A stretch of 5,718 bases of DNA from contig CAZKGM010000081.1 of the NCBI GenBank assembly GCA_964552395.1, positions 1 to 5,718 on the forward strand, read 5' to 3'. Source of the DNA: JAJDNH01 sp964552395. Its GTDB lineage: Bacteria; Acidobacteriota; Thermoanaerobaculia; Thermoanaerobaculales; Sulfomarinibacteraceae. The stretch's first letter is position 1. Every line of letters starts with the position of its first letter. The position numbers and the translations under genes were made by a program. The notes beneath the pieces were generated by a model. It was not told the DNA's origin. It saw only the letters and a list, made by a program, of their open reading frames with translations, and made no database searches. Below, one piece after another: positions 5,715-5,718 of the stretch.

Positions 5715-5718
5715 GGGG

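Larger units (their letters stand above)
5380..5718. other. Non-coding region upstream of the minus-strand operon
   Basis: No supported complete gene is present. The region holds the kinase-gene ribosome binding site, a candidate promoter (5486-5494), an 8-bp repeat pair (5519-5534), a 7-bp repeat (5556-5583) and an inverted repeat at the right edge (5656-5714). From about 5640 the base composition becomes less G/C-rich than the genes. A short frame open to the edge starts at ATG 5630 (+), and another runs in from the edge to a stop at 5639 (-). Neither is long enough to judge. Confidence 0.55.

Noticed and set aside
1..5718. CRISPR array, transposase, tRNA or rRNA
   Set aside because: The only regularly spaced repeats are the coding 21-bp array and short 7-8 bp tandem units. 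None has the repeat-spacer form of CRISPR, and no mobile-element protein or RNA gene signature was seen.

Overview
The window comes from a GC-rich bacterium: codon third positions in the three main genes are almost always G or C. The largest gene encodes an exported tricorn-type protease, and the other two genes have DUF202 and cytidylate kinase-like/BON architectures. This mix suits a Gram-negative-type lineage such as Acidobacteriota, Myxococcota or Desulfobacterota. That placement is a guess, because no phylogenetic marker is present.

Layout. Positions 1-360 are a non-coding leader with a GC-rich hairpin (43-65), a large nested inverted repeat (81-247), an 8-bp tandem repeat (263-294) and the presumed promoter and ribosome binding site of the first gene. 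Positions 361-3672 (+) encode a complete 1103-residue tricorn-family S41 peptidase with an N-terminal signal peptide, two beta-propellers, a PDZ domain and a catalytic core. A strong intrinsic terminator (3708-3736) separates it from two convergent genes on the minus strand. In transcription order these are a cytidylate kinase-like protein with a C-terminal BON domain (5379 to 4561) and a DUF202 membrane protein (4479 to 3739). The second carries 18 uninterrupted heptads of the form R-T-x-L-(A/S)-x-x. The two are 81 nt apart and probably form one operon. Positions 5380-5718 are non-coding, with a candidate promoter, short tandem repeats and an inverted repeat with 14-nt arms at the window edge.

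How the parts relate. The protease is predicted to act outside the cytoplasm on peptides. Nothing in the sequence links it functionally to the minus-strand pair. One possible link is an 18-nt sequence found upstream of both transcription units in the same orientation relative to the downstream gene, at a similar distance from weak -10 candidates. It may be a shared control element or a dispersed repeat.

The most unusual item is the heptad array in the DUF202 protein. It runs in exact register into the RTxLAxxRTxLA motif of the DUF202 domain, as if that motif had been multiplied to build a long helical extension.
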